Below the pieces are notes generated by a model. That model had not been told where the DNA came from. It ran no database searches and worked only from the letters and a program-made list of their open reading frames with translations. The position numbers and the translations under genes were made by a program. From Diphasiastrum complanatum (Eukaryota; Streptophyta; Lycopodiopsida; Lycopodiales; Lycopodiaceae): a stretch of 64,000 bases of DNA. Positions 15,334-36,119 of the stretch are shown here, one piece after another. Where the stretch lies: the NCBI GenBank assembly GCA_029204225.1, contig CM055095.1, positions 68,506,361 to 68,570,360 of the forward strand, in the 5' to 3' direction. The stretch's first letter is position 1. Each line of letters opens with the position of its first letter.

Positions 15334-15960
15334 TTCAGAGCAAGAGAAGCCTAGTATCTAGAATGATGGCCTGCCTGTCTATTGGAGATCTCTGGAGATG
15401 TCCTTGGTTCCACGAGGCTAAGTAAGTAATAAAAGACTTAGCAAGTACAGAAAAAGCTGGGCAGCAACCGCTTTCTTTACGCTAAAGAACTGATCGCTGA
15501 TGGGATGCACCTGCGATGCTGCCTACAGGGTATGTGCAGAGCCTCAAATCTAGTCGATCCACCATCATTTGAAGCTCTCCTAGATCTTCAGATTCATATG
15601 ACAAAAACCGCCAACAGATACGAGAAACGGCTCTAAAACCTTGCAAAAGGCTGCCGTCTTTGCTCAAACCGTTGCAGCAAAAGCAGATCCTCACGATTTG
15701 AGACCTAGAGCTCTGAGATCATGTCAAACACAGCGAGAAAAGTAAGGATCGGCGCAGAAAAGAGAAACTAAAAAGCAGCGACAGCAGCAGCAGCAGCAAA
15801 AGAGAAATGGAGTAGGTAGCGAAGCAGGACGATGATAGATGGAGGGAGGAAGAGGTGGTCACCTGGTCATGTGCCTGCTAAAACTAAAATGTGTTGGCAG
15901 ACAACGTTGTCGGTACGACCTGACGTTTTTATTGGCACAGGGTCACCCGTTTGACTCGTC
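15334..15960 (-). promoter_or_regulatory. 5' leader and proximal promoter region of the auxin-receptor gene
   Basis: This stretch upstream of the receptor start has no convincing coding frame. It contains a short (CAG)n run near 15781-15797, and TGTCGG at 15908-15913, a sequence that matches auxin response elements bound by ARF proteins. GAGACA, the complement of the classic TGTCTC element, is at 16038-16043. The transcription start cannot be placed. Auxin feedback on the gene is only an inference. Confidence 0.35.
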
Positions 15961-18429
15961 GTAAAGGGCCACACCCCACCCACAGCTGCACCAAAATATG
16001 TATGTATTCTCTGCTCATCTAACCTTACTTATTATTAGAGACACTTTTCATGCCACTCTCTCCCCGTTTAAATTTTAGGAGTTACATCAACAACATGTGA
16101 CTTCCTTAAAACCCCCCCTCACTCCCTTCTTGGGGTGATAGGGGGGATGACCCACCCCCACCCCTCACTCCCCTTCTTCAGGTGAAAGGGATTGTAACAA
16201 AAAATGCAAACTAACTCTCGGAGAGCATGGACGCTGGTTCTATCTCCGACCTATCGCTCGTTGTGATTAATGTGACACGTGACAAAAGAAGAGAGTGGGT
16301 GCCTACATGGTTTTAATGTTGCAAGCTTTGTTTGAAACTTGCTCCTTTTACGAAACTTGGGTAGCAAGTCAATTCTTTTGTTTAACGGGTTCGAGCATGG
16401 CAAAGGTTCATTGCAATAGACACTTCTCCTGTTTCGCATGTTGATGTCAATATCGCCTCGAAAGAGTACTTAAATTTAAGTAGAGTTTTAATAAGAAAGG
16501 CAAATTCTCAAAATTGTCTAAAATTATAAAACCTTTTGTATAGGTAAAGAAATTATGAGGTGTGTAGAAAGGAGGGCAAACAAGACAATTGCAACATGCA
16601 TGCAACCTCTTTCACTAGGTCGCACAATTCTTCGTTGAAGACTTTTGTAATGGAAACAGGTGTCCGAAGAACTAATCATAATAACTTTTGATAATCAAAC
16701 AAGTTGTGGGCATCAAATTAGTGCAAGCAACTATGTATACAAACTACAATACCAGAATCGTACTTTGGAAATACAAAGAGAGGCACCTATTAATGTGCAG
16801 GTACATGAGTTCACTTCTTGTTGTTTCATGCAATATGAACTAGCACATGGGATATTCCTTGCAATATTATGATTTGATGGTTTGATTGTAGATGTTGGAG
16901 ATCGACAGTTGGATATGTTAGCAAATCAACTTCTCATTATTAATAAACATACTATATATCCAATAGTGCGAAGGGCAAACACATGACGAAAGAGAATCGA
17001 TTTTAAAGACAAATTGTGTTCAAAGTGAAAGGAAAAACACGTACGACAACAAACTCAAAGATGTTCAAATGAAAGAAGACAAGTTTGTATTTTTGTAAAG
17101 TAATCAACATACAAAATTTCCAGCGACATTATGTACTTTGAAGATGAGGCATTATAAAGTGGTGAAAATTTTGGACAGTGGATTCCTACAATTGTTTGAC
17201 CTTCAAGTCAATTTGTTACCTATCAAAGGTGAACAAATCTACAGTAAAGAAGCATTAATAGTAATCTTTTTGGTGGAATTTTACTATTTATATAGTAGCC
17301 CATTTGATTTTTTAAATTTCATTCTATTCATATATATATATAGCATAGTTGAACTATGTTGATGTGTCAGTCCATTAAAAATAAAGATTAATTTTGTGAC
17401 TTTTGTGATTTCTAAGTTTATTACATCTTGTTCAAATTTAGTTATGACATTCTTATTTACTTGACCTATATCACATTTCTCTCTTTTTGCACGATATACA
17501 TAGCTATTTTATTGTTCAATAATTCAGGGCATGGTAGTATTTTTATTTATTTGAAAATTTGAGTAGAAACACATTGTAAGATATTTTGTGAATTTTGTGA
17601 GAGGTTTTTAGTCTCAAATATTGCATTCATAAACATCTTATGAGATTCATTTGCATACTTCTCTTTCATTGCTATCACATTTTGGCGAATTCTTATAATG
17701 AATTTTGCAACACACACCTTGTATGCATATATTATTTTTGAATTTTGTGGTATTTTTGTTAGATCACATTTGAAATCATTATAATAACTCTTTTGCCATT
17801 AAAAAAGAACAATTCATCTATTCTATTTACAATATTTCCAATAGAAAGAAGAATCGCATTCATCACAATATTTGATTTTTGATGAGCGACAATTATACAA
17901 TACCCTATATCTTCTTCTTCTTCTTAGCTTGTACATACCAACTTTTGTAATACTTTATGATATCGCATTATTTTTTGACTTTATTGTCTTATCTCATTTT
18001 TGGAGCTCATATTGTTTTTATAGGACCATTATCACATTCTAGAAGGCAAATATTTAAGTAATTTTTTTCTCATGACACTTGGTGCATTAATATTGAGATG
18101 TCACTTATGATATTATTATACTTAAATCTTGATTTTATTACCCATCCTATTATTTATTTTTATTTACTTATTTGTTTTATTACTTTTTTTTTATAATACT
18201 GTCATTTGCCTCGAGTTCTAAGCCATATATATACGCTTGGAGACTACATTATTAAATTTGTTCATCATGACATATAATCATCCAATATCATATCCATCTC
18301 CAATAGCAATCACCTATGTCTTTTAGACGAAACAACTCATTAGACAAGTATGATATAGTACTAAAAACCATTCACACTCACAATCTATCAAGTTAATTTT
18401 CAATTTTAAATTTTCCTTACCTCGAGTTG
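15961..18429. other. Intergenic, AT-rich, no gene seen
   Basis: A C-rich patch (about 16110-16190) is followed by strongly AT-rich sequence. Short frames at 16660-16872 and 17138-17362 show no motif or codon conservation that I recognise. Nothing else is supported. Confidence 0.55.
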
Positions 18430-19296
18430 CGGGTTTCTTTCGCTCCTAACAGAATTTCATAACATATTTAGGCTTATTGCAAACAAAGCAAAGATGTGTC
18501 TTCTTAGTCTTTTTCTAGGACATCTGTTTTTATTGCTTACCTTTTGATGTCATTTGATCAAGTTCGTCAAAATATTTTCACAAACTCATTTCTTTCCTTT
18601 CTTTGGTCTGGGCACTAATGGATTAGCTTGAAATTGCTTCTTGGATGCCACGTCTGTGGAATCATAAGCTTTCATGATCTGTACGCAATCATCAAAAATC
18701 TGAGGCACATTTCACTTTTGTTCGTTTTGATACTCCGCTAGCAAATCTAGGATGAACTCCCAGAGAGCTAGTTTTGAATTGAATGATGGAAATTGTTTTA
18801 TAAATGCATACTCTGGGAGATAAGACTCCAAACTCTTCGTCCCCATTTTGTAATTAATGAATTTATGATAGTAATCTGAATCCTCCACAACCACAAACGA
18901 TTTTCTAAAAAATTTCATGAATTCTTCTCGCATAGTGGCTCTGGCTACAAATCACGCCACCACGACAAAGTCTTACTATGAAAAAACAAAACCACACTCT
19001 CAATTAATTTCTCTTCGAGAATTTCATGTGGACTAAAGTAAATGCTCCACCTAGTCGACCAATCATCTACCACCTCAAGCTTTTTCTTTTTTTTTCTCCC
19101 CCAAATATGGTTCAGGTTGAAATTTCAGATTCAAGGGAGATAAGATCTTCACTTGATTTAATAAAACTTCCATTTATTGATCTCGCAAATTGTTTCGATT
19201 GTTCATTTCGTTAAGTGTCGAACTCAACTGTTGGCAAATCTGCAAATAGGTCGGCATAGAAATCATTTCCTCGAGACTTGTGTTATCCTCGGCCAT
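18430..19296 (-). pseudogene. Ty3/gypsy-type gag remnant
   Basis: On the minus strand an ATG at 19296 opens MAEDNTSLEEMISMPTYLQI. In shifting frames the text continues with QPEPYLGEKKK, WSTRWSIYFSPHEILEEKLI and SWWRDL; the WW-x2-L signature is typical of plant gypsy gag. MREEFMKFFRKSF follows, then AYDSTDVASKKQFQANPL and, near 18490, CFVCNKPKYVMKFC, a degenerate CCHC zinc knuckle. Stops (for example after LRDQ and after SWWRDL) and frameshifts break it. No protease or pol follows to the left, so only the gag part survives. The family assignment rests on motif order, not on a search. Confidence 0.6.
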
Positions 19297-19758
19297 TATC
19301 TAAAATAAAAGATTGCTTCAACTATGATAGAGCATGGAAGCCATTCTACAATAGCTTGGCTTGTTTTCGACCTACAAAGCACTTTACAAAAGTAAACATT
19401 CAAGCATGAAGCATAAACATTCACCTCACAACTCTCTCTCTTTCTCTCTCTCTCAAAGCATTCACAAGACACAAATGGGAGAGAACTCAACTCTAATATT
19501 GATCAAATGAAAGTTGTGAACATAAAATACAAAGTATTTTACATGTATACATTTGGGTCCAAAAGAGTTGAAGTGGCATTTGTTTATTGGATCATTTCTA
19601 AAACTTGAGAGTTTAAGTTAACTTGCTTTTATTTATTTTGCAAATAACTTGACTTTACAATGCTTTTGTAATTCCTACTTGGAGCCACGTCACATAGATT
19701 CCCAGCCTATTGGAAGGAGCTGGGAGGTATTCACTTCAAGATTGTCATTAGGTGATAT

Positions 19759-19772
19759 CACTACAACACTCG
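19759..19772 (+). repeat. Left terminal inverted repeat of the CACTA element
   Basis: CACTACAACA begins the element and is the canonical CACTA end. Confidence 0.85.
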
Positions 19773-19789
19773 CTGCGATTTGCGACTTG

Positions 19790-20230
19790 TTTTGTGACGT
19801 GAATCGCAAGTTTAATTTTTTTTAATTCATCGCAGACGTCCGAAAAACACGTCGCTATAAGGTCGTCGAAATCCGACGACTTTAAAACGCGTCGCAATCC
19901 GACAGGCACAGCCTGTCGAATTCCGAAACCCAAAATGTCGATGACTGAAAGACATTTCGACGTGGACGTCACAATGCAACGTCTGACGTGGACGTCGCAA
20001 TGCAACGTCCAAAGACGTCGCATTGCGATGTCCCAAAATCCTGTCTGATTCCGATGTCTGTAAATACAAAAATGATACAAAAATTTGCTCGACGGATGTC
20101 CGACGTATACTTGGATGTCGGATTCCGACGTCCCAGATAGACGTCGGAATCCGACATCTGTTAACAGAATGATCAAAAAAAAGGTCTATCCGACGCATTT
20201 GGACGTCGGATTCCGACGTCCTAGATTAGG
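19790..20230. promoter_or_regulatory. Left subterminal repeats of the CACTA element
   Basis: More than a dozen short CGAC / GTCGGAATCCGAC motifs in both orientations are packed here. The best is a near-perfect 21-bp palindrome at 20201-20221 (GGACGTCGGA then TTCCGACGTCC). In known CACTA elements such repeats are the binding sites of the TnpA protein. Apparent minus-strand reading frames across this region are products of the repeats. Confidence 0.75.
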
Positions 20231-20685
20231 TTAAAAAAAATGCATAAAAAATAGCGCGCGCATTTTTATCGGGCTGTTCTTGGAGTTGAGTTCTTGGAGA
20301 AGCAATGTTCGTGAATAGTTTTTAAAACAATATTTTTGGGTTGCATTCAACATTTGGATCATACAACAAACTAAGCATGAGGTACTTTTCATTCTTAAAT
20401 TACTTTTCATTTTATATTTTATTGTATTACTTCATGTCCATTATGAATGACAATACTTTATTGCATTGCTTTGTGCACATCATAAATTTCATTTAGATTT
20501 CTATATATGATATTGATTGTTGTTTTGAAAAAAGAACATTGCACATATAAAAGCAATGGCAATATAGCACGATCATTTGCAATAATAATATTTTCATAAT
20601 ATGAATCAATGTATTACAAAATTGGTGCTTTAATGTCGCATGAGTCTTTCTAGATCTAACATCAACTAGAATTTATAAACCTAAT

Positions 20686-21679
20686 CTACTCGTCGTCGTC
20701 GTGACGTCCAGTCTGCATGAACACAAACAAACAAACTTCATTAATATTTAATACTTGATCGTATTAAATTAAATAAAATTGACGTCAGAATACAAACCAC
20801 ATTAGCATGAATACAAAAACTAGTACTTACATTTGGAGGATGACCCTCGCTCTTTAGTTTGTTGACTAATGCGTCATACGATTCCCTGTAGGCAAATTCG
20901 TATTCCTCCTTAGTTGGCAAATGTCCATAGTCCGCCAACTATCCATGCATTCAATTTAAGTTGAAATTAAGTTAGGGCTACGTTGAAGCAGCTAGTCATA
21001 ATGCATATTAAAAATAAAAGCATATGAAATCAAAGATAAACTATAAGAGCAGTGTAAGTTCACTTACCATGCTTGCTTGCAATCCCGCCTTTTCGCTCGA
21101 GCCTAACCTAGGATTGCCTATCCCATGCATCCTAGCGGCCACAACATCTTTCTGAATCTTGTATTTATCTAGTGTTCGTTCATCTGCTTTTACACGGTTC
21201 CAATCATTTCTTGAACACCAGGAGGGCTTGGATTGCCCGTCCCTATAAGCTCGTCGTGCCATATCACGACGATGTGTAATCCATAAGCCCATATGCTTAC
21301 GAATTTCCTTCTCCTCGAATTTCTCTTCTTGTTGGAATTCGTCACGAAGGGTACCAATAACCTGTCGTTTATCGGCGGCAGGTTGTTTGGACCATTTACT
21401 AAATAATTTGTCGTCAAAATGGCGTTGGCATAAAGAATAGAGTCGGTCCAAAACCACCCTCCCTTTTCTATTGGCAATTATATTACCTTGAGGATCCACG
21501 TCATAATAAGAATTTGTGGATGACACTTTGGTGGGGGCGGGAGCCGCGGCCGCTTGTGAGGGACCACCCTCATCTCGGCTAAGCATACTTTGCAGTTGTG
21601 TTTTTTGCTTAGAAGTTAATGATTCATATAAATTTTTAACATAGTCTTCCAAGCTTTCACCACTGCCTGACCACGACAT
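20686..21679 (-). CDS. CACTA tnpA-like protein (Transposase_24-type), three exons
   Basis: A three-exon model fits on the minus strand: 21679-21068, 20938-20831 and 20712-20686, each with GTAAGT donors and AG acceptors and all introns between codons. It encodes 248 residues with no internal stop, starting MSWSGSGESLEDYVKNLYES and ending HDDDE. The centre (YYDVDPQGNI, CQRHFDDKLFSKWSKQPAADKRQV, KHMGLWITHRRDMARRAY) resembles the plant transposase domain Transposase_24; the same pattern recurs in the pseudogene at 36.1-37.7 kb. The exon-2 part LADYGHLPTKEEYEFAYRESYDALVNKL is acidic and probably helical. In En/Spm the TnpA-type protein binds subterminal repeats and helps TNP2-type transposase; that role is inferred. 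A 5' exon further right cannot be excluded. Confidence 0.72.
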
Positions 21680-21960
21680 GATTACTACATTGATAAACAT
21701 ACAATACATTACAATTGGCCCTAATATATTGAAATAAAGTAGAAAAAAAAATCGATTACAGAACTTTAATGCATATTGGAGTGAGAGTTTCATACCTGTG
21801 TTAACAAAAGAAGAGAGATATGCATGTAGAGCCTGCACCAAGATGCAAAAGAATCATATAAGCGACAATGTATAAGAATAGTACTGTCTAAAAATCAAAA
21901 CATTAGAATCATACAATAATTTTATGTTATTTGTGTTTTGTACTTGTGCATATATGCAGT

Positions 21961-24690
21961 TTATCACAACGAGATGAATTACATTCAGATCAGTCTAGCG
22001 ATGAAGACACTACTCAAGTTAACAGGGTAAGTAATAAACATGCATGTTTTCTTATTCATAAAAACTTTGTTATTATAAGTTAAAATATTGTGCTAAAGTG
22101 ACATGTACTTGATTTTTGTTTCTCGTAGAGAAAAGATTCTCAAAATAAAATATGGTGCACATGCCTCAAGTGTGATGGACAAAAGATGCGTGAAAGATGC
22201 ATTGTTGAAAATCATTTGTGGAAGTTTGGACAAAAAAAAATGGTGTACGAAAATCATTGCAAATACTTGTTGCCTGATAATCCTTTTCGAAAGTTGAATA
22301 GGCAATTTTTTGGAGAGCGAGGAGATAATCCTGTAACTACACCACCACCCCCACGCATGGGAGTAGCGGAATGGCATGGTGAATGGCTTAAACATCACGA
22401 CGTTAATTCTTCATGGAATGATCCATTGATGGTATGAAACGGTTGTCTATTTTTCATAAATTATCCTATTGGAGGAATTGATTGATAAACCATCTATTGG
22501 ATCCTATGCACATATTCAAAAACATTGGTGAATCCTTATGGAACCACATCATTGGCATAAAAGACAACTTTGCAGCTCGTAAAGATCTACAAGTGGCCGA
22601 TGTGACAAGACCCTATTGGATTCAATACACCGAAGGTGGAGATGAGATTCTACCTAGCGTGCCATGGATTCTTACAAAAGAGCAACTCTCATATGTTAAA
22701 CATGTCATAAAACAAATGAGAACTCCAACAGGCTATGCACATTCTTTATGCAAGTCATTTACCAAAGATGGTAAATTAAGTGGATTGAAATCACATGATT
22801 GGCATAAGATATTGCAATTCATACTTCCACTTTCTATTCGAGGTCTCTTCAACGATGACGTATGAAATACGCTTTACAATTTGTCATCAATGATTAGGTT
22901 TGTATATTTTTTTAAGCACTTGTATAAATATGTGTTATTTCAATATTTTTATGTGTTAAACAACCTAATGTACTATCAATCTTGCAGGTGGATTTTCTCA
23001 AAAGAAATAAAAAATAGTGAATTGGATTCCATGAAAATCCAAATGATCGAAATGGTATGTTTGTTGGAAAGAGATTTTTCAACTTCCTTTTTGGATACAC
23101 AAGTTCATCTTCTAGTGCAATTGGTCGAAGAAGTATCAATTGCAGGACCTGTGCACACGAGATTGATGTTCTACCTTGAGCACTTTATGAAAGCTTTGAA
23201 GGGCTTTGTGAGACAAAAGACAAGGCCAGAAGGTAGCATTGTAGAAAGTTGGCTTGTACAGGAATCTTTGTTTTTATATCACCAAAATTATCTCACAGTT
23301 GCATCCTCTGCAAGTCCAAAAATGTGGTGTGAAAAAGAAGATGAACGTCTTAAGGGTGAAGTACCACAAGGAAATGGTGTGCAAAAAAGACTTTCACCTC
23401 AATTAAAAGAGAAAATTGACACATTCATATTATATAATTGTGGACACATGGAAAAGTGGATTTCAAGGTATGAAGAAGCCAAAAAGGAAAGAAACATAAC
23501 ATTGAAACGAAGACGAAATATCAATCGAAGAAGAAGAAGGGCGTTGGAGAACGGCGGACCTTTGGAGCCTTTACCTTCAAAATGCTCTCGTGAATGGGTT
23601 TTTGATACGATACTAAAAGCATCCAAAAACGGAGAAGAAGTGACCAAATTAGAATGGGAATTTGTTCGCGGATGTGGATGGAAGGTTAGTGTAATATTGT
23701 TTTTGTGAAGTTTTGTTTTTGTACTACTCAATATATGAATAGTATTTCTAATTACACACATTTGTTTTTTTCTTTGTGTTTTAGTATACATCATACACTG
23801 CCATGTGGGCATATGGACACCATTATCGTGTTGAGAGAGTTGACAACAAGCGACATACATATGATTGTGGTATAATGGCCAACTTTCAACAAGAGAGTCG
23901 TTCTAGTGCTAGAGACCCTAATGTCATTTCGGACGACCTACACTATGTCGGCACATTGCAACATATTTATGAAGTCAATTACGAGACTAGCGACAAATAC
24001 TTTATTTTTGACATAAAATGGTTTAAGGTCATCTATCGTGGAAGCAACACCACGATTAGAAATGATAACTCACAGTTTTTTCAAATCGACTCAGCAAAAT
24101 GTATATCGATGGACTCTCATGACACTTTAGTATTGCCACGACATTACGAACAAGTGAGACTCTAAAATTTCAATGTCATTAATATTCGCAATCCAATTAT
24201 TCATGTATCAATCTTATAAGACTAACTTAGTTTTTTTTAACTCTTAGGCAGATTATATGACATTCAGATCGAATAGATCCAAGATGGTGGTATGTGATCC
24301 AACTTAATGCAAGAAAATGACGTGTGTTTGAAGAAAAAGATATTGTTGAATTGGATACATACGAAGAACCACCACCCCATTTTGGCGACGTTTTGGAAGA
24401 ACCTGAACCGCTCATCCAAACTCCAAATGATGTCGAAATGATGGGAGAAGAAGGTACAAATGAAAATGATGAGATTCCTACGATTGTACAAGACCAAATT
24501 GGGGGTAATTTGAGGCCCCCACATTTGGATGAGATAGAATTAGAAGAAGAGGAGATTGAATATGAGGGTAGCTCACATCATCAAAGAGACACGATTGAAA
24601 ATTTACGATTATACCTAGACCTAGATTCAGATGAGTGTCAAGACTTGTCTGGTGATGAAAATGATGTAAATGATAAGGACGATCTATGAT
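21961..24690 (+). pseudogene. CACTA TNP2-like transposase, broken and lacking its catalytic core
   Basis: Plausible exons carry DELHSDQSSDEDTTQVN (about 21973-22028), IWCTCLKCDGQ...ENHLWKFG (22150-22230, Transpos_assoc-like Cys pattern), HCKYLLPDNPFRKLNRQFFGE (22255-22320), LLDPMHIFKNIGESL and KLSGLKSHDWHKILQFILP (22490-22860, end of Transposase_21), then DUF4218 (FLDTQVHLLVQLVEE, GPVHTRLMFYLEHFMKALKGFVR, RPEGSIVESW; 22990-23300) and DUF4216 (DDLHYVGTLQHIYEVNY...FDIKWFKV; 23930-24160), and an acidic tail to 24690. The roughly 200 residues holding the transposase acidic residues between the first two blocks are missing. TGA stops at 22479, 22863 and 24318 sit where Arg (CGA) fits, and a frameshift lies near 22435. 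It should be inactive. Confidence 0.85.
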
Positions 24691-25300
24691 TATCTATCAT
24701 TTTTTTTTATATTCATCGCAATACTTTTTATGTATACTTTTATAGATAGAGTTGAATGTGATAATTATAATGCTCAAACCTTGCGGTTATGTCCTATTTC
24801 AGAATGTCACCACATATTCCTTCCCTGCGGCATGTAGGTTTTTCCATGCAAGTTGGGGAAATTAGAACCTCGCCTTTAACGGCAGAAAAGTAAGGGCTAC
24901 ACACCTTCCTAGGATTGGGGATTTTTATTATCTACATTTCACCATTGCATATTAACTAATTGCTAGTGTATGCGGTAAAATACGATATTGGTTTGAACAA
25001 AATGAAAATTATGAATTACATTTGATTTCTTACTATGTTAGATAACATATTCTTATAATAAAAGAGATTGAAAGAACACAAACTCATAGGTAAACTCACT
25101 TGAAGCTTAAGTGCAAACGTGCAATTGCTCGCTCTTTAAACGCTTGCTCTCTTTTTTTTGAATATTTTTGTCACATGCACAAGGAATTAAAAAATAACAC
25201 TATATTACACAATTGAACCATTATTATAAGCAAATTCAAACATACAATTACCATCAAACACTATCTAGTCATCTACTACTTTAAATCTTAATCAAAACAT

Positions 25301-25435
<135 letters not shown>

Positions 25436-25555
25436 CTTAGTCCTAAATAAATATAAATCTAACAATCTATTACTACCGTAGGCTATGTATTTATCTATAA
25501 TCTTAAATTTTAAATCAATGCAAAATGTTAAACACACACACACACACACATCTTT

Positions 25556-25694
<139 letters not shown>

Positions 25695-25919
25695 TTATAA
25701 ATTTGACAATCTATTACTATCCGACACTATATATATCTATTTGTCTATTAAAATTATAGATCAATGCAAAATTTAAAACACATACACATCCTCTCAAACA
25801 CACATTCAGTATCTTAAATAATTCTGACAATCTATTATAAACAATATTTATAATTTTATATCAAACACTATTTATTTATCTATCACTCTTAAATACCCTA
25901 AACTAATGCATAATACAAA

Positions 25920-25958
25920 ACACACACACACACACACACATGTACACACACACAAACA

Positions 25959-26022
<64 letters not shown>
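25920..26022. repeat. Compound microsatellite (CA)n-(CT)n
   Basis: A CA run with small interruptions (25920-25958) precedes about 30 CT units (25963-26022). Confidence 0.95.
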
Positions 26023-26026
<4 letters not shown>

Positions 26027-26108
26027 TAAATATAAATCTAACAATCCATTACTACCATAGACTATGTATTTATGTATAATCTTAAATTCTACATATATGC
26101 AAAATGTT

Positions 26109-26340
<232 letters not shown>

Positions 26341-26574
26341 ACAATCTCTATCTCGTCTTAAAACAAACAAACAAACACCAATCTCAAACAAACAAACAAA
26401 AATCAAGCACCAACCTCAAACAATGATCTTCAAGCACTGATCTTGAAGCACCCTCAAGCACTGATCTTCAATCCCTCAAGCACTGGTCTTCAATCTCCCT
26501 CAATCGCTCCAAAGACGCTCAAACCTACAAAAAATAAAGTGAGAGAGAAGGCGCTGGATCGCACAAATTCGACG

Positions 26575-26894
26575 ATTGAAACAGACGTCGGCCTGAACAA
26601 TAGGTGCTTAATGCCGTGGACAGGCTTTACGGATTGCCGACGTGGACGTCGGATGTACACGTCGGATTACACGTATTTTTTTTTAAACTATGGCAGGTCA
26701 TATCCACATCTGTATGTCGAAATCCGACATGTCAGATTCCGTTGTGCCTTTCAAAAATTGGTTGTCGCCCATTTTTCGATCACTGGATTCTGATTTTCGG
26801 ATTTTTTATTGAGACGTCAGACTTTGACGTGTCGGATTGCGACGGATTATAAAAATTCTGAACATACGTCGGATGCCCACGTCGGAATCTACGC
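26575..26894. promoter_or_regulatory. Right subterminal repeats of the CACTA element
   Basis: GACGTCGG, GTGGACGTCGGATG, CACGTCGGATT, GTCGAAATCCGAC and related motifs repeat in both orientations up to the right terminal repeat, mirroring the left end. Confidence 0.7.
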
Positions 26895-26908
26895 GATATG
26901 TTATTGTG
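26895..26908 (-). repeat. Right terminal inverted repeat of the CACTA element (degenerate)
   Basis: TGTTATTGTG at 26899-26908 matches the expected TGTTGTAGTG at eight of ten bases. It directly follows the last subterminal GTCGG repeats. Confidence 0.65.
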
Positions 26909-34760
<7,852 letters not shown>

Positions 34761-34769
34761 TACTCTAAA

Positions 34770-35395
34770 TTTAGGGTCGAACAATCAAAATTCAACCCAA
34801 GGTCGAACAGCCAAATTTCACTTCTAGGGTCGAAAATCAGAAAGTCGATACTAACTCTGAAAATGAGTCCAATCAACAGAGGCTCGAAATTCAGCCAAGG
34901 AGGTCAAATCGACCCAGACAGCCTCCATCCAAATTTATGGATGATGCAACCTGCTATTTTGTGCAAGAACCAAATATAGTTTCAGAGGTAATGTCTACCC
35001 CTCATGCTAAACAATGGAAAGCAGCAATGGACACACAATTCGATTCTCTGATGGAGAATCAAACGTGGACAGTCACTGATCTGTCAAAGGATATAAATCT
35101 GATTTCATGCAAATGGATATTCAAGACAAAGTATGATGTTGAAGGAAGGCTAAATCGATACAAAGCCAAGTTGGGTGCCAAAGGCTATTCTTGGATTCCA
35201 GATCTGGACTATTCTGAGACCTTTAGCCCAGTAGTCAAGCATGTTTCGATCTGGCTATTACTCTCCTTTGCACCTGCAACAGATCTCGAAGTCCATCAAG
35301 TGGATGTCCAGATCACTTTCCTCAATGGGACCATTGAAGAGGAAATCTTTATGTTACAACTAGAAGGATATGAACTGAGGGAAACTTCACAAGGC
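34770..35395 (+). pseudogene. Copia reverse transcriptase fragment (N-terminal half)
   Basis: A single open frame reads through the pre-RT linker (RLEIQPRRSNRPRQPPSKF near 34,860-34,930) into reverse transcriptase: AMDTQFDSLMENQTW, SCKWIFKTKYDVEGRLNRYKA, DYSETFSPVVKHVSI, HQVDVQITFLNGTIEEEIFMLQ. Family matches end at about 35,375, before the YVDD box, where unrelated sequence begins. Several conserved residues are changed (LGAKGYS for VAKGYS, VQITFLNG for VKTAFLNG). Truncated at both ends, it is non-functional. Confidence 0.87.
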
Positions 35396-35399
35396 ACTC

Positions 35400-36050
35400 T
35401 ATGGGCTGAAACAATCACCCAGAGTCTGGTTCCAGAAAATCAATGCATTTCTTATTTTTTTCTGCAAGTTTATTCATTCTTAAGATTTCGGTTGAAAAAA
35501 TTTAATCTCCAAGGTTAATTTGAGATTTGGTAAGCGAGACCTATCCTCATCTAACTTCCTCGCAATAAGAGAAACAATGGAAGCTATCGTCTACTCCCTT
35601 GCAGGTGCTTAAAGACTCACTTTGGCGGCATGGCAGGAAAGTAGAGGAGAGGGGAGGACGGGTCGGGTAGGAGGGAGATAGGGAAGAAGGGTACGAGAGG
35701 GAGGGTAGGGAAGGTGAGAGGCATGATCATTTTATTTTTACTTGCTTGGTGAATAAGCTCAACTGAAAAAAAAAAAAAAAAAAAAAAAAACTTAGATTAA
35801 CAATTTAAACTATCTATAATCAACAATACATATCCATATCATTATTATCGATGCTATTCCATCAAAAAACATTTGCTTTCCAAAAATGGTAATGGATCTA
35901 AACGTTTGCAACCACATTCCAATCATGAGTTTAAATAACGTCTCTTATTTATATTTTGTAGAAGCACATTGAATACATATCTTGCATGTTGTCATTATAA
36001 TGCACACAAACTAAATAACGCTATCTATGACTCCTATTTCTCCTAAGTGG
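35400..36050. other. Spacer with a 27-bp adenine run
   Basis: Between the copia fragment and the next CACTA gene there is a purine-rich patch (35630-35715) and a homopolymer A run at about 35766-35791. No gene or target duplication is seen. Confidence 0.5.
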
Positions 36051-36119
36051 TTGCTTTTGCCGCACCGAGCGAGTTGAAACAGAACAGTTGAGTGACATCG
36101 CCCTGCCGCCTCTAATTAT

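Noticed and set aside
19748-20198. Minus-strand frames of 123 and 142 codons
   Set aside because: They run through the CACTA subterminal repeats; several overlapping frames stay open because of the repeated CGACGTC words.
35766-35791. Poly-A run as a sign of a LINE or SINE insertion
   Set aside because: No LINE coding sequence, Pol III boxes or flanking duplication could be seen.
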